From Cytophagaceae bacterium (lineage in GTDB: Bacteria; Bacteroidota; Bacteroidia; Cytophagales; Spirosomataceae), in NCBI GenBank assembly GCA_016722655.1, contig JADKIR010000004.1:3397130-3461129 (forward strand): a stretch of 64,000 nucleotides of DNA. Reading direction: 5' to 3'. The notes under the pieces are model-generated. The model ran no database searches. It was not told the DNA's origin and worked only from the letters and a program-made list of their open reading frames with translations. Both the position numbers and the translations under genes were made by a program. Shown here piece by piece: positions 28,814-38,423 of the stretch (positions are counted from its first letter, which is position 1; each line of letters begins with the position of its first letter).

Positions 28814-29089
28814 ATGACAACTGCTATAGTATTAATCAATGCCGAACGGCAAAAAATAAGTAAAGTTGGCGACCAACTGGCTGCCATTCATGGGGTTACA
28901 GAAGTTTTTTCGGTGAGTGGGAGATACGATTTAGTGGCTCTGATCAGGCTGAAAAATCATGATGACCTGGCAGAGCTAATGACCGGCAAAATCACGGAAA
29001 TAGAAGGCATCACCCGCACAGAATCCATGGTGGCTTTCCGGGTGCTTTCAAAACATGACCTGGAAGGGATGTTTGATTTGGGGAGTTGA
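28814..29089 (+). CDS. Stand-alone RAM (Lrp ligand-binding) domain protein
   Basis: This 91-residue protein consists only of the Lrp/AsnC effector domain: VGDQLAAIHGVTEVFSVSGRYDLVALIRLK and ITEIEGITRTESMVAFRVLS. There is no helix-turn-helix. Stand-alone RAM proteins can bind amino acids or associate with full-length Lrp proteins. A full-length Lrp regulator exists at 10314-10775 in this window. Convergent with the glutaminyl cyclase gene. Confidence 0.85.
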   Translation: MTTAIVLINAERQKISKVGDQLAAIHGVTEVFSVSGRYDLVALIRLKNHDDLAELMTGKITEIEGITRTESMVAFRVLSKHDLEGMFDLGS

Positions 29090-29112
29090 AAACGTTACAA
29101 GACCGGTAAATA

Positions 29113-29955
29113 TTAAAGTTGAAGAACAAATATTTTTGGCCATAACTTACCCGTTACCAATAATTGATTTTTGCCCGAATCAAAAGCAATTCCGTTCATT
29201 TCCATTGACCCTGCGTATTGATTTTTAGCTCGAGATGCAAGTTCTCCCAAATCGGCTTTTGCAACGATCTGGCCATTTGCCGGGTCTATTTTTACAATAG
29301 TGTTTGTCATCCAAATATTGGCAAAAATAAAACCGTTTACCCATTCTGGTTCATTGATTTTGTCAATCGCATATCCATTTTCTTTCACTGCCAATTTTTT
29401 GATTACACTCAGACTCTCAGGATCGAGAAAGGTTATTTCATAAGTGCCATCTGTCATTATAAGCGATTTACCATCAGTAGTTAACCCCCAACCTTCAGTG
29501 TTTGCATAAGTGAATTCTTTAATTTTTTTCAAAGTTTTGAGATCATATACAAAACCTTTCTGGTTTTTGTAAGTGAGCTGATAGATATTATTATTCAGGA
29601 TACAAATTCCCTCTCCAAAATATACTTTTTTTTCCAGCTCAACTTTGATATTTACTTTACCCGTTTCACGGTTTACAGTTCCAAACATCGACTTTGCCAA
29701 AGGTATTTCTTCGGGGCCACCACCACTTTCCCAAAGCTCACCATTATGAATTAAAAATCCTTCTGTAAATGAAGTGGTATCATGTGGAAAATCTCCAACT
29801 ATTTGGTAGGCAATGTTTTGAGAGGAAGGAGTATCGGTTTCAGTTTGGGATTCATTTTTTGTGAAATCACAGCGGATAATAAAGCTACTGAAAACCAGTA
29901 AGTAAGCGTAAGAGGAATAAGACATTTTTTCTGATATTAACGTTGTATTTTTCAT
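29113..29955 (-). CDS. Glutaminyl-peptide cyclotransferase (beta-propeller type)
   Basis: About 280 residues, lipid-anchored (FSSFIIRC then DFTKNES). The five-bladed propeller of bacterial glutamine cyclotransferases is recognisable from DTTSFTEGFLIHNGELWESGG, GEGICILNNNIYQLTYKNQKGFVYD, GWGLTTDGKSLIMTDGT and LNMIGIAFDSG-like MNGIAFDSGKNQLLVTGKLWPKIF. It converts N-terminal Gln of exported proteins to pyroglutamate. The start at 29955 is preferred for its basic n-region; an ATG 10 codons later is also possible. Confidence 0.88.
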   Translation of the reverse strand: MKNTTLISEKMSYSSYAYLLVFSSFIIRCDFTKNESQTETDTPSSQNIAYQIVGDFPHDTTSFTEGFLIHNGELWESGGGPEEIPLAKSMFGTVNRETGKVNIKVELEKKVYFGEGICILNNNIYQLTYKNQKGFVYDLKTLKKIKEFTYANTEGWGLTTDGKSLIMTDGTYEITFLDPESLSVIKKLAVKENGYAIDKINEPEWVNGFIFANIWMTNTIVKIDPANGQIVAKADLGELASRAKNQYAGSMEMNGIAFDSGKNQLLVTGKLWPKIFVLQL

Positions 29956-30145
29956 TATTATTTTTGCTTCAGGCAAAACAACCATAAAAGTTTATTTCTG
30001 CCCAAAATGCAAAATTCCGAATCATAGGCTAAAATGAAAATTTATTTATTAAGCACCTGAAATTTGTCTTATTCAGTTTGTAATCCAACTTTTCTAAAGC
30101 CAAAAATTATGCAACAATACCTATTCAATTGATTACTTTTCTTAT

Positions 30146-30562
30146 TCAATGTAAATTAAAAGCCTCTCTTTCAATATTTTGAAAAAGTATTTTGTGCTGT
30201 TTTCTAAAAATACTTTGTAAAATTGATTTGATGGGAAACATTGACTTAATCGAGATTTTTTCTTCAATTATGGCGAACTCATCTTCAGGTGTTATGGAAA
30301 ATTTTAATTTAATCTTTGTTAATTTCATCACAATTGCATTCATTTCCACGGTTTTTTCTACGGAATTTTGATCAATAGACACTGGATATGTGAAATTTAA
30401 AGGAAGAAATCCAAACTTTAAAGTTTCATGAATTAAATACTCTGCATCACCAATTTTGTCAATTTTTGTAATAACAGGATGAACCAGGACAAATTTTGTC
30501 ATATCAGTCAGATAATCATATACTAATTTTGGTGATTTATCAATCTTAAATTTCAATATCAT
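30146..30562 (-). CDS. SRPBCC-like protein
   Basis: This 138-residue protein has the START-like pattern: FKIDKSPKLVYDYLTDMTKFVLVHPVI followed by KIGDAEYLIHETLKF, then VSIDQNSVEKTVEMNAIVM and a long C-terminal helix. It probably binds a hydrophobic ligand in the cytoplasm. Same strand as the thioesterase 45 bases upstream, so possibly an operon. Function unknown. Confidence 0.68.
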   Translation of the reverse strand: MILKFKIDKSPKLVYDYLTDMTKFVLVHPVITKIDKIGDAEYLIHETLKFGFLPLNFTYPVSIDQNSVEKTVEMNAIVMKLTKIKLKFSITPEDEFAIIEEKISIKSMFPIKSILQSIFRKQHKILFQNIEREAFNLH

Positions 30563-30606
30563 GAATTACTTTAGTTTGCACTTTTAGAAAAGCCTAATTT
30601 TCTTGA

Positions 30607-31029
30607 CTAATTCAACAACCATTTGCTTAAAATATCTTTTGCAAACTGACTTAAAGCTGAGCTTTTGCCATCTTTTTTGTTTACCTGTACAGTTACGGTT
30701 TCTGCCTTTGCTGTGAGGATTTCATTCTGAAAAAGCATCTGAAAAATAACAATAGAACTATTTCCTATTTTTGTGATCCCGGTGCCAATATCAATTTGTC
30801 CCGGCCATTTGATTTCGTGAATGAAATCCAGTTTTAGTGAAGCAATTACAAAGCTAGAATCCTCCATGGCAATCGGAATTCCCGAATTGTAAAGTATTTC
30901 TACTCTACCGGTTTCTAAAAAAGTTGAAAAAACAGCATTGTTGACATGACCCTGGCTGTCAGTATCAGAATATCTGAGTTTGTCAAAAGTAACTAATGGA
31001 AAATCATTCAGTTCAAATTTTATCATCAT
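30607..31029 (-). CDS. Acyl-CoA thioesterase, hotdog (4HBT) family
   Basis: This 140-residue protein has the hotdog signature RYSDTDSQGHVNNAVFSTFLETGRVEIL, with the catalytic Asp at about residue 21 and the N/G-H-V-N motif. It hydrolyses acyl-CoA thioesters in the cytoplasm, chain length unknown. The gene lies upstream of the SRPBCC-like protein. The second codon is also ATG, so the start may be one codon later. Confidence 0.88.
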   Translation of the reverse strand: MMIKFELNDFPLVTFDKLRYSDTDSQGHVNNAVFSTFLETGRVEILYNSGIPIAMEDSSFVIASLKLDFIHEIKWPGQIDIGTGITKIGNSSIVIFQMLFQNEILTAKAETVTVQVNKKDGKSSALSQFAKDILSKWLLN

Positions 31030-31194
31030 TCAGGCTTTTTATTCCAAAATTAACTAAAAAGGTTTGGATTTTCTTGAATTCGCTAAATGTTGATTATTCT
31101 ATATGAGATTCAATTTTATGCGATTTTTAATTATTTAAATGAAGGAATTATTTAGAAATATTTTGAAAACGAATTTTCAAGACACAAAAATATC

Positions 31195-31686
31195 TTACCT
31201 CAACCCCTTCTTAATCAATTTCAAAGCCCAATCATAGTGGCTCGAGGTGGCACCTATAAAGTAGGCTCCTAACGAGGTAGTGCCGGTCCACCGGTATCTT
31301 TTCTTTTCAAATAGCTCCTCGTTGCTGTGTTTTTCTATAAGTGCAGTTATGTTCACATGCGATGCAATGAGTTTCTCCTTTACCTCTTCCAGAACCGAAG
31401 CTTGAAAGTCTTCCCAAATCTTGCGGTTGAGCAGGGGAGTGGTCTTCCAGGTATAGCCTGGGGCGGGTATTTCAGGCTTTTGGCCGCTCATGCCTACGGT
31501 GTACCAGTCGATCATCATGAGGTGCCAATGATGCAAATGAGCCAAAACATCTCTAATATTTCGGTTCATAGTTCCTGGTAAAAACTCTCGTTCTGGATTT
31601 TCGGTGCTTTCAACCAAAGCCATTAGCTTTTTGAAATTCCCTTCGCTTTGATTTAGGAGTTCGATTTTTGAAGTAGGCCGTGCCAT
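31195..31686 (-). CDS. ClbS/DfsB family four-helix protein
   Basis: This 163-residue DinB-like protein starts MARPTSKIELLNQSEGNFKKLM and has RNIRDVLAHLHHWHLMMIDWY and the closing IGATSSHYDWALKLIKKG. These match the ClbS/DfsB/IrrT group, whose members can hydrolyse or sequester colibactin-like compounds or bind metal. Its start is 3 bases from the stop of the upstream lipoprotein gene, so they are co-transcribed. Confidence 0.85.
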   Translation of the reverse strand: MARPTSKIELLNQSEGNFKKLMALVESTENPEREFLPGTMNRNIRDVLAHLHHWHLMMIDWYTVGMSGQKPEIPAPGYTWKTTPLLNRKIWEDFQASVLEEVKEKLIASHVNITALIEKHSNEELFEKKRYRWTGTTSLGAYFIGATSSHYDWALKLIKKGLR

Positions 31687-31689
31687 TAT

Positions 31690-32205
31690 TTATCTAAGCT
31701 TTTTGTCTTTTCTAAAAATACTGAGAATTCTCTCGTCATTACGTTTGTCGGGGATGGTTTCACCTTCAATTTGACCTGGATAACCCTTTTTTATTATTAT
31801 TTTGTTATCCTCCATCATTACAGGGTCAATGGTAATCCAGGAACAGGATGCCGAAGAATATGAAGGCCAGAAATAACCGGTATAAATGAGTTCATCGTTG
31901 GCTTTAATGGCAAATGGAAGCCCATAAACTGAAGGATGAAGATTTTTTACAGTTTCTGCCGCATTTTCGGACAATTGAAAAGTATAGGTTTCATTGTCGT
32001 ACAAGAGCAGGTCTTCATATTTGATAATAGGTTCTTTCTCAGTTTTAGCCGAATTCTCATCAATGCGGCAGCTTTGGTTTATGGTGGAATATTTATCAAG
32101 CAGATAAAAGTCCACGGTGCCGTTTTGACCGATATTGATTTTTTGGCAAGAATGAGATAATCCTGCAAATAAAAAAATATGAAAATATAAAATAAGAGTT
32201 TTCAT
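31690..32205 (-). CDS. Secreted protein or lipoprotein, unknown
   Basis: This 171-residue protein has a signal peptide with a Cys near the cut (FLFAGLSHSC), so it may be a lipoprotein. The mature domain is beta-rich: VDFYLLDKYSTINQSCRIDE, IIKYEDLLLYDNETYTFQLSE and YTGYFWPSYSSASCSWITIDP. The latter resembles secreted domains that bind small ligands. No family recognised. It is upstream of the ClbS-like gene with only 3 bases between. Confidence 0.7.
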   Translation of the reverse strand: MKTLILYFHIFLFAGLSHSCQKINIGQNGTVDFYLLDKYSTINQSCRIDENSAKTEKEPIIKYEDLLLYDNETYTFQLSENAAETVKNLHPSVYGLPFAIKANDELIYTGYFWPSYSSASCSWITIDPVMMEDNKIIIKKGYPGQIEGETIPDKRNDERILSIFRKDKKLR

Positions 32206-32388
32206 TTATTTATTGTCAGTCAATAAATCAATTAATGTAAAAAAATAGAGAAAAAAACCGTATCAGAAGGACAAAGCAATTTATTAATATAATCTTATTA
32301 ATTATATGGCACCAAATTTAATATTTTAACATATTTTGATTTCATATAATTGTTTAAGAATCTTTGATTCATTTAATTATTACCTACC

Positions 32389-34332
32389 TTATTTTTTTTT
32401 GTAATAAAGATAAATCTCAATCTTTGAATTATCCGTGGCTTGGTATTTTGATAACCATTTTTCTTCAATTAATCCCTCATAAGAAGGTAAATACTGTTTG
32501 ACATAAAGTTTAGCATCCTGAATGAATGCCTGACATTCTTTTCCTTTCACAGTCCATATCATATATTTTGATGCCGGATCAAGATTTGGATTATTATAAT
32601 ATTTTACCGGAATTCCGCCTCCTTTTGCAGACATGTCCATATCAAATTTATCGACAGCCCAAGTATAGGTTCTTTTTATATTAAAACTCTTTAAGTCGTT
32701 GGTCGCAGGGTCAAATGCAATCTGAAAAGGATTGCCACCCATAGAACCAGTTACATTTCCATTAGATTCTTTTAGATTATCTTCTAAATAGAAATTAAAA
32801 TCAAGGTTTTGGACTTTTACGCCTTTCCAGGTCTTTTCAAATCCTTCCGGTACTTTACCACTATAAATATAACTAGCATCAAATTCGCCTAAGATATAGA
32901 TATGTCCCCATTTTATTTCAAAATCTGATTTTACAATTGAGCTACTGTATATATCCAAACCAGCGACACTGAAAAACGCACTAATTTCGGCTATATTGAG
33001 ATCTTTAAGTTTTCCTTCAAATTTGTTGTCTTTAGCTTCAATTTTTTCAATAATGTTAAGTTTTTTATCGAGAATATTTATTGTTCCATTGTAAACTATC
33101 GGAAGGGTATATTCAGCGTCTTTTGTGTGGTTTACGGTTCCTTTAAAAGTTCCATCGCTTTTGAACTCGGTGATTACCAATTTAATATCCGGTATAAAAA
33201 GCCGGATTGCATTTTTGCCACCCTCCATGGCTGCCGGAATGAGCTTAGTGGCCATTGATTCTACTGTAGGTTTATCAATAAATACATCACTTACATTCGA
33301 AACTATTCCTATCCACCAAGGTTGTGAACAAAGTTTGATTCCATTTTTTTCGAAATGGGTGCCGATATACATTGATTTGTCAATTTTAGGGCTAGGATAT
33401 TTTTTACCGCTTTTTGATTTTGAAACAACAGTATAACCCTGAGAGTCATTGCCTTCGATGGTTTGACCACTAAAGAAATTGGTATTTGTATAGACAGCCA
33501 AAGTATGAGCCAATTCCCTTATAGTGGTGGCTTTGTTTAAATTAGCAGTCAAAGTGGCATCGGCTTGTAATTTTGACCATTTAGCAAAATACCCAAACCC
33601 AGGTTTTTTTTCGTTTTCTGCTATATAATCCATATATTCTTCAAATGTGTCCGGGTCGCCAAAACTTTTGCTGTCACCCAATGGAGCAGGGTGGGCATCA
33701 TCTCTCACGTGGGCGGGTGTGGCATTGTCTGCTACCATGTGCATGGTTTCTCCGAGGCACCTCCATGCTTTGGCCATTAGTTCTTTCTTTTTTGAAAGAT
33801 CTGTTGCACCGAAAGCATCTTTTAAGGCTATTTTTCCCTGAACCCAATTGTATTCATGGTCGGCATTTGCTACGGCCCACTCCACGCCATCGATTTTTGG
33901 CAAATCATAAATACCATAAGCAGACTGGACATAACCCAAAATACCCCTCGATTGATCTGTAAGATGCCTGGATCCAGCAGGTTGAGTAGGATCATAAAAA
34001 TGTCTCAGTGAATTCATCACTTCGGGTTCATCGGCATAAACTCCTCCCTGGATGATCCAGTTTTTGACCGATAATTCCATTTTACCTTCAGAAATTGAAG
34101 TCTTACCGCCAGATGTAATTCCTGTGCCTTTAACCGTTTCGTTTAAATCGAAATAAAAGTTTTTTAGTTTTTCAATTTTCTTATAATTGGTACCTTCGGT
34201 AAAGGCATTCAGCATATTTTCATTAATAACCGGGTGACCATAATGGTTACCAAAACTGCTAAGTACCTGCCACATCAATATATAAAGCAGACTACCAAGA
34301 GTCAGGGCTAAGGTGTTTTTCAGGTTTTTCAT
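32389..34332 (-). CDS. Secreted zinc-dependent phospholipase C-like protein
   Basis: This 647-residue protein has a signal peptide (MKNLKNTLALTLGSLLYILM). Residues about 50-330 have phospholipase C/P1-nuclease-type histidines: GHPVINENML, ADHEYNWVQGK, LGETMHMVADNATPAHVRDDAH and ELAHTLAVYTNTNFF. Together these could bind three zinc ions. The C-terminal 300 residues are beta-rich with a TYTWAVDKFDMDMSAKGGG motif. It overlaps the upstream small lipoprotein gene by 4 bases (ATGA). Substrate unknown. Confidence 0.78.
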   Translation of the reverse strand: MKNLKNTLALTLGSLLYILMWQVLSSFGNHYGHPVINENMLNAFTEGTNYKKIEKLKNFYFDLNETVKGTGITSGGKTSISEGKMELSVKNWIIQGGVYADEPEVMNSLRHFYDPTQPAGSRHLTDQSRGILGYVQSAYGIYDLPKIDGVEWAVANADHEYNWVQGKIALKDAFGATDLSKKKELMAKAWRCLGETMHMVADNATPAHVRDDAHPAPLGDSKSFGDPDTFEEYMDYIAENEKKPGFGYFAKWSKLQADATLTANLNKATTIRELAHTLAVYTNTNFFSGQTIEGNDSQGYTVVSKSKSGKKYPSPKIDKSMYIGTHFEKNGIKLCSQPWWIGIVSNVSDVFIDKPTVESMATKLIPAAMEGGKNAIRLFIPDIKLVITEFKSDGTFKGTVNHTKDAEYTLPIVYNGTINILDKKLNIIEKIEAKDNKFEGKLKDLNIAEISAFFSVAGLDIYSSSIVKSDFEIKWGHIYILGEFDASYIYSGKVPEGFEKTWKGVKVQNLDFNFYLEDNLKESNGNVTGSMGGNPFQIAFDPATNDLKSFNIKRTYTWAVDKFDMDMSAKGGGIPVKYYNNPNLDPASKYMIWTVKGKECQAFIQDAKLYVKQYLPSYEGLIEEKWLSKYQATDNSKIEIYLYYKKK

Positions 34333-34751
34333 AATCTCATCAGTTTCCAGGTTCCACTATCATTACGGCTAAAAGCTACACTTACGGTCTTTTCTTTGAA
34401 AGTAAAACTGTACTCGGCGTATATTGGAGTGGCAAATTCCAGTTTCCGGGTTTTGTAGGCAGCACCAAAATCTTTCAGATAGGGTTTAAGCTTTGGAATT
34501 ACGTTATTTAACCTTTCAGCGGCATCAGGGCTGAGCATAGATTGTACCTCGGCCACATCTTCACCCAAAAGTGCGGTTTCAAGTTCAGAAGTACTTTTGT
34601 TAAGACCTTTGGTATCAATTTCAATTTTTTCGGTTATTGGAGCTGGTTCTGCGTCAACGGGTTCTTTACAGCCAATCGGTAATAAAAAATGTAAAATACC
34701 AGTAAAAAGAAAGCCGAAGAAGACTGTCCGAAGAAAATTTCCCTTTTTCAT
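34329..34751 (-). CDS. Small lipoprotein coupled to phospholipase C-like gene
   Basis: About 140 residues from MKKGNFLRTVFFG; the ATG 11 codons upstream is less likely. The lipobox HFLLPIGC is followed by KEPVDAEP. The mature part is helical (ELETALLGEDVAEVQSMLSPDAAERL) then beta (YAEYSFTFKEKTVSVAFSRNDSGTW). It is translationally coupled to the large secreted protein by an ATGA overlap, so the two probably work together in the envelope. Function unknown. Confidence 0.75.
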   Translation of the reverse strand: MKKGNFLRTVFFGFLFTGILHFLLPIGCKEPVDAEPAPITEKIEIDTKGLNKSTSELETALLGEDVAEVQSMLSPDAAERLNNVIPKLKPYLKDFGAAYKTRKLEFATPIYAEYSFTFKEKTVSVAFSRNDSGTWKLMRL

Positions 34752-34994
34752 AAAATCAATGGCTTTTTGGTGATGAAGAATCACAATTCCGATGATTTAA
34801 AAAACCATTTTTGGAAGAATAACTATAGGAAACTTCCAGAAATTTATTATTTCAACAGAATCCGATTCATCTCGTAATTAAATATTAAAGGTCGGATTTT
34901 ACAACTGCAAAAGTCATAAAGAAATATGCTAAAGGTCAGGAAATCAGACTTTAAAAAACTAGGTTTCCGAAAAAGAGAATAAGATATTCAAATC

Positions 34995-35399
34995 TTAATT
35001 CTTTGATTTATCTCCCACCAAAATCAAAACACATAGTATGGCCGAAACGAGTGTTAAGGGCGTAAAAAAGTATTTCTCAAAGGCAGTTTGGGCAAAAAGA
35101 TTGCCGATGGTATTGACAAAAAACAATAAAGCATAAAAACCAATAATCCAATTCAGAATCTTTTCTGAAATTTTATGTTTAATGTAACCAGCTTTCAACA
35201 AAAATATCAAAATATTTATCACCAATATAGTCATTGAAACTGACTCAAATACACGCATTTCCTGCACAGAGTGTAACTTTCCTGCCCAAACAATGTTGTA
35301 GGGGATAACTTCTGTTAGCACAAGAATATGGAAAACCATCACTCCCGAAAGTAGTCCCAGCATGATGTTCAGGGCTTGTTTTTGAGAGATTAGTTTCAT
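34995..35399 (-). CDS. Four-span membrane protein, unknown
   Basis: This 134-residue protein has about four membrane spans: MLGLLSGVMVFHILVLTEVI, MTILVINILIFLLKAGYI, WIIGFYALLFFVNTIGN and TPLTLVSAILCVLILVG. The loop VWAGKLHSVQEMRVFES is conserved-looking. It reads as an intact small inner-membrane protein without a known family. Confidence 0.7.
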   Translation of the reverse strand: MKLISQKQALNIMLGLLSGVMVFHILVLTEVIPYNIVWAGKLHSVQEMRVFESVSMTILVINILIFLLKAGYIKHKISEKILNWIIGFYALLFFVNTIGNLFAQTAFEKYFFTPLTLVSAILCVLILVGDKSKN

Positions 35400-35537
35400 G
35401 AAGGCATCAGAGTTTTTAATTGTGTAAATTTATGATAAACAGGGATTTAATGTATATTATTGCAATTATTTATTTCTCAAAACCGAATAAATTCTTCGGT
35501 GTGTTTTTCAGAATGTTTTGAATAAAATTAAACTAAA

Positions 35538-35930
35538 TTACATCGCAGCCTCAATCCATTTATTTACAATGATTTGCAGGTTTTCTTTTTCTTTTATTAT
35601 GGTCTCAATATTCTTAAAATTGGCCACTGCACGGTCGTTTTCTTTCCAGTCAAGCAGACCTGAAGTATCTTCTATTAATCTACCGGCGGGCTGAGCGATT
35701 TTTTTGGCACCCCGATGAAATATCAGCTGGAGTTGTTTAGGGGGATTTATCCGCATCGAAATTCTGTCTTGTTCCTCAAAACAGTAATTTGGTCCATTCC
35801 ATTTGATGTTTTCACTTATTTCAGAATTCGAACCCAATATTATTTCTCTGAGCATTTCAATGTTTTCTCTCAAAGGATGACTTTGACCGTCAAGAAAGTT
35901 GGTTACTTCGGGGTTAAACCTGTTTTTCAT
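35538..35930 (-). CDS. DUF1801 domain protein
   Basis: This 130-residue protein matches the DUF1801 (YdhG-like) fold: LRENIEMLREIILGSNSEISENIKWNGPNYCFEEQDRISMRINPPKQLQLIFHRGAKKI. The W-N-G/P-x-Y/F motif and the central strands are typical. Cytoplasmic, function unknown. A second DUF1801 protein occurs at the far right of the window. Confidence 0.85.
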   Translation of the reverse strand: MKNRFNPEVTNFLDGQSHPLRENIEMLREIILGSNSEISENIKWNGPNYCFEEQDRISMRINPPKQLQLIFHRGAKKIAQPAGRLIEDTSGLLDWKENDRAVANFKNIETIIKEKENLQIIVNKWIEAAM

Positions 35931-35958
35931 AAGATATAGTAAATTTTAAAATAGTATT

Positions 35959-36333
35959 TCAATTCAATATTAATGGAAATACAAACAAAAAGCTTCCTAA
36001 AATAAAAATTATTGTCAAAACATGAACCATGAAGTGTTTACTTCTGAGAAAAATAAATTGGTTTATCGTCCTTAAAATCCAGAATATAGAATTTCCCACT
36101 AAAAACCATTTTCCAATTGCTGTATTTAGAAGTTCATCTGGAAATGCAAAACAAATTATCGCTGTAAATAAGAAAAAATAGATGATTTGAATATTCAGAA
36201 TTTGAATGATTGCCTTATTTTCAAACCTTAATTTTTTCAAATCCTGATTCCAATGAAATATCTTCCAGAATCCGGTATGGAAAATCGCAAAACCGATATT
36301 ATAAATTCCACAGATAAATATTATTTTTTCCAT
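35959..36333 (-). CDS. Small membrane protein, unknown
   Basis: About 124 residues from MEKIIFICGIYNIGFA; the ATG 11 codons upstream is less suitable. Four spans (FICGIYNIGFAIFHTGFW, ALIQIYFFLFTAIICFAF-like, GNSIFWILRTINQFIFL and IIFILGSFLFVFPLIL). F-H-x-x-F-W in the first helix is distinctive. No family name is known to me. Confidence 0.68.
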   Translation of the reverse strand: MEKIIFICGIYNIGFAIFHTGFWKIFHWNQDLKKLRFENKAIIQILNIQIIYFFLFTAIICFAFPDELLNTAIGKWFLVGNSIFWILRTINQFIFLRSKHFMVHVLTIIFILGSFLFVFPLILN

Positions 36334-36385
36334 ATTTAAATGTTTTTTTTGATAATAATGAATCAAGTAAATTATAATCAGTGTT

Positions 36386-37735
36386 TTATTTGATAAAATT
36401 TAGTGCAGCAGCGTGCCTTTCTTTTATGTATTTATCCAGGTCAATTACCGACTGGTCGAAACTTTGACTATTTGGAATCGAGCCATATGGAGGCTTCTCG
36501 ATTTCATTAGAGGTAAAATGAGGGGCAAGTACACCTTTGTGTTTATTGAGATAGTCGGTCATTAAAGCGGGTGTAAAAGTTTTCTCCACAAACTCTTTTA
36601 CAGAAGACTTATAAAAAGCAAAATATTCGGGGTCATCAATCAGATATCTGATGAGCGGCCATTGTCCTCCAACTTCATTCATTTCAAAAGTAAGGGCAGT
36701 GCGATTGAGCCCACCTTTCATTTGAAACGATAAATTTAGATCGTAGGGCACCCATTGAAGAACCCCGTCAATATTTACCAAAAAGAAATTGTGTGTAAGC
36801 TGCCCATAACTATCCCAATTGCCAACTGTGTTGTTAACTGCCAAATACTTTAGAAAAGCTTTAACATTAAAAATATCTTCCAGTTGTTTTTTCCAAATAG
36901 CCCGTTCACCGATTCTTGATGAGTGATGAATAGCTGATATCAAGGATTTTATGTCAGAGTAATCAGCAGGAATTTTATTATTTTGTTTTTCAAACTGGGA
37001 GGACACAAATGTTTGAAGATTTGATTCCGGTTTATATACGTTTCCAACTTTTTTTCCGGTTTGGGTTTCAACCATATGTTCTTCTACGGTTTCAATAGCC
37101 TGGTACATACCACAATATTTTTTTCCCTGACCGAAATCTATAAATATTTTGTAATAAGCTACCTGACAAGCCAATACTCCTGCTTTCCGATATAAATTGG
37201 TCAGCAGTTTTTCTTTCATAAATGAATTATCTCCATAACTGGGCACCAATGCCAGCTCTTTGAAGCCATAAAATCGCTGATTTTTTGTTTCGGGATATTT
37301 ATCTTCAAATTCATCAAACTGAAGTTTGAAAGGCAATTTATATACACCGTTCCTCCAAATTGCACTTAGCGAAGCATTTCCTTTTAATCGGAATCCAACT
37401 TTTTCCCATGTAAAATTATCCTGACTTACGCTGGCTTCTACATAGATGGGGTCGCCAGGTACCGCATCAAGACTTAAATTGGCAGGTGGAGGCACCGCAC
37501 CGGGAATAGTCGTTGGGCTTCCAAACTTTCGGGCAGTTCGATATTCCATGTCTCTTTGAATTTTGTCCCAATTTGCTTGACCAAGGTTGATTGTCAGATT
37601 TCTGACCTGATCTTCAGGGTAAACCCAGGAATAATCGGGTTTGTCACCAAACGCCTTTAAAGTTGCCGGATCCATTGGCTTTTCACAAGCAAAAATGAAA
37701 AGTAACAGCACCGCCAAAGCGAGCCTAGAACGCAT
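36386..37735 (-). CDS. CotH kinase family lipoprotein
   Basis: This 449-residue protein has a lipobox (LLFIFAC, then EKPMDPATL). It has the CotH pattern: WVYPEDQVRNLTINL, the strands LKGNASLSAIWR and YKLPFKLQFDEFED, the FYGFKELALVPSYGDNSFMKEKL segment and WVPYDLNLSF with its Asp. CotH kinases phosphorylate spore-coat or secreted proteins in other phyla. In Bacteroidota the substrate is unknown. It is expected on the cell surface or in the periplasm. Confidence 0.87.
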   Translation of the reverse strand: MRSRLALAVLLLFIFACEKPMDPATLKAFGDKPDYSWVYPEDQVRNLTINLGQANWDKIQRDMEYRTARKFGSPTTIPGAVPPPANLSLDAVPGDPIYVEASVSQDNFTWEKVGFRLKGNASLSAIWRNGVYKLPFKLQFDEFEDKYPETKNQRFYGFKELALVPSYGDNSFMKEKLLTNLYRKAGVLACQVAYYKIFIDFGQGKKYCGMYQAIETVEEHMVETQTGKKVGNVYKPESNLQTFVSSQFEKQNNKIPADYSDIKSLISAIHHSSRIGERAIWKKQLEDIFNVKAFLKYLAVNNTVGNWDSYGQLTHNFFLVNIDGVLQWVPYDLNLSFQMKGGLNRTALTFEMNEVGGQWPLIRYLIDDPEYFAFYKSSVKEFVEKTFTPALMTDYLNKHKGVLAPHFTSNEIEKPPYGSIPNSQSFDQSVIDLDKYIKERHAAALNFIK

Positions 37736-37886
37736 AATTGTTTAATTTTATAGAAGCTTCCTTTCGAAGGAGAGCGGTTGAAAAAAATTTGATTCCGGCA
37801 GCACCGGAATGGTTAACAAAGTTAAGTTTTTTAAAGCATTTTAAGCATTTCTATGTAGATTTGTTCTCATTTAAATTTATTCAATC

Positions 37887-38231
37887 ATGAAATATTTATT
37901 AAGTTTTGCACTGCTGATCTGCAGTGTGGGGGCTTTTGCCCAAAATCCCATTGATGGAAACTGGAAAGGAACCCGGGAAACACCAAACGGTACTTTCGAA
38001 ATCAATTACACCTTTAAGGTAGAAGGTGAAAAACTTACCGGAACATGGAAAACGAGGTTTGGTGAAACTACCCTGGAAAATGGAAAAGTGGATGGAAAGA
38101 AATTTTCCTTCACAATATCATTCAATGATATGACCATAAATAATACCGGCGAACTTATTTCAGATAATGAAATTATGGTTAAAAATGAAAGAGGTGAAAC
38201 TAAGCTTACAAAAGTTGTTAAAACAGAATAA
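37887..38231 (+). CDS. Small secreted beta-rich protein
   Basis: This 114-residue protein has a clear signal peptide (SVGAFAQ) and a mature domain of alternating strands: GNWKGTRETPNGTFEINYTFKVEG, TWKTRFGETTLENGKVDGKKFSFT and GELISDNEIMVKN. It looks like a lipocalin-like or carbohydrate-binding jelly-roll fold common in this phylum. Function unknown. A terminator follows. Confidence 0.78.
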   Translation: MKYLLSFALLICSVGAFAQNPIDGNWKGTRETPNGTFEINYTFKVEGEKLTGTWKTRFGETTLENGKVDGKKFSFTISFNDMTINNTGELISDNEIMVKNERGETKLTKVVKTE

Positions 38232-38250
38232 TTGATTTTTATAAAATTTT

Positions 38251-38289
38251 AAAAACCTCTGAATATCAATTTATTTGGAGGTTTTTTTT
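38251..38289 (+). terminator. Rho-independent terminator
   Basis: AAAAACCTC and GAGGTTTTT pair, followed by more T. It lies 20 bases after the small secreted protein gene. Confidence 0.82.
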
Positions 38290-38423
38290 ATTTGGCATTG
38301 ATCGAATTTCGAAATCTTCAGTAGGTCGAAACTTGAAAATAATAAGATCTTAACAGAATTGTTTATTTATACCTGAACATCCAGGTCCGGTAGAATTGTG
38401 GAAAGCTTTGCATTGTTGCATTT

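Noticed and set aside
30607..31029. Thioesterase and SRPBCC gene as a polyketide fragment
   Set aside because: No acyl carrier, synthase or tailoring genes nearby; single-domain housekeeping versions are common.
33645..33962. 105-codon ORF opposite the phospholipase C-like gene
   Set aside because: Shadow of a conserved gene with clear signal peptide and metal-binding motifs on the other strand.
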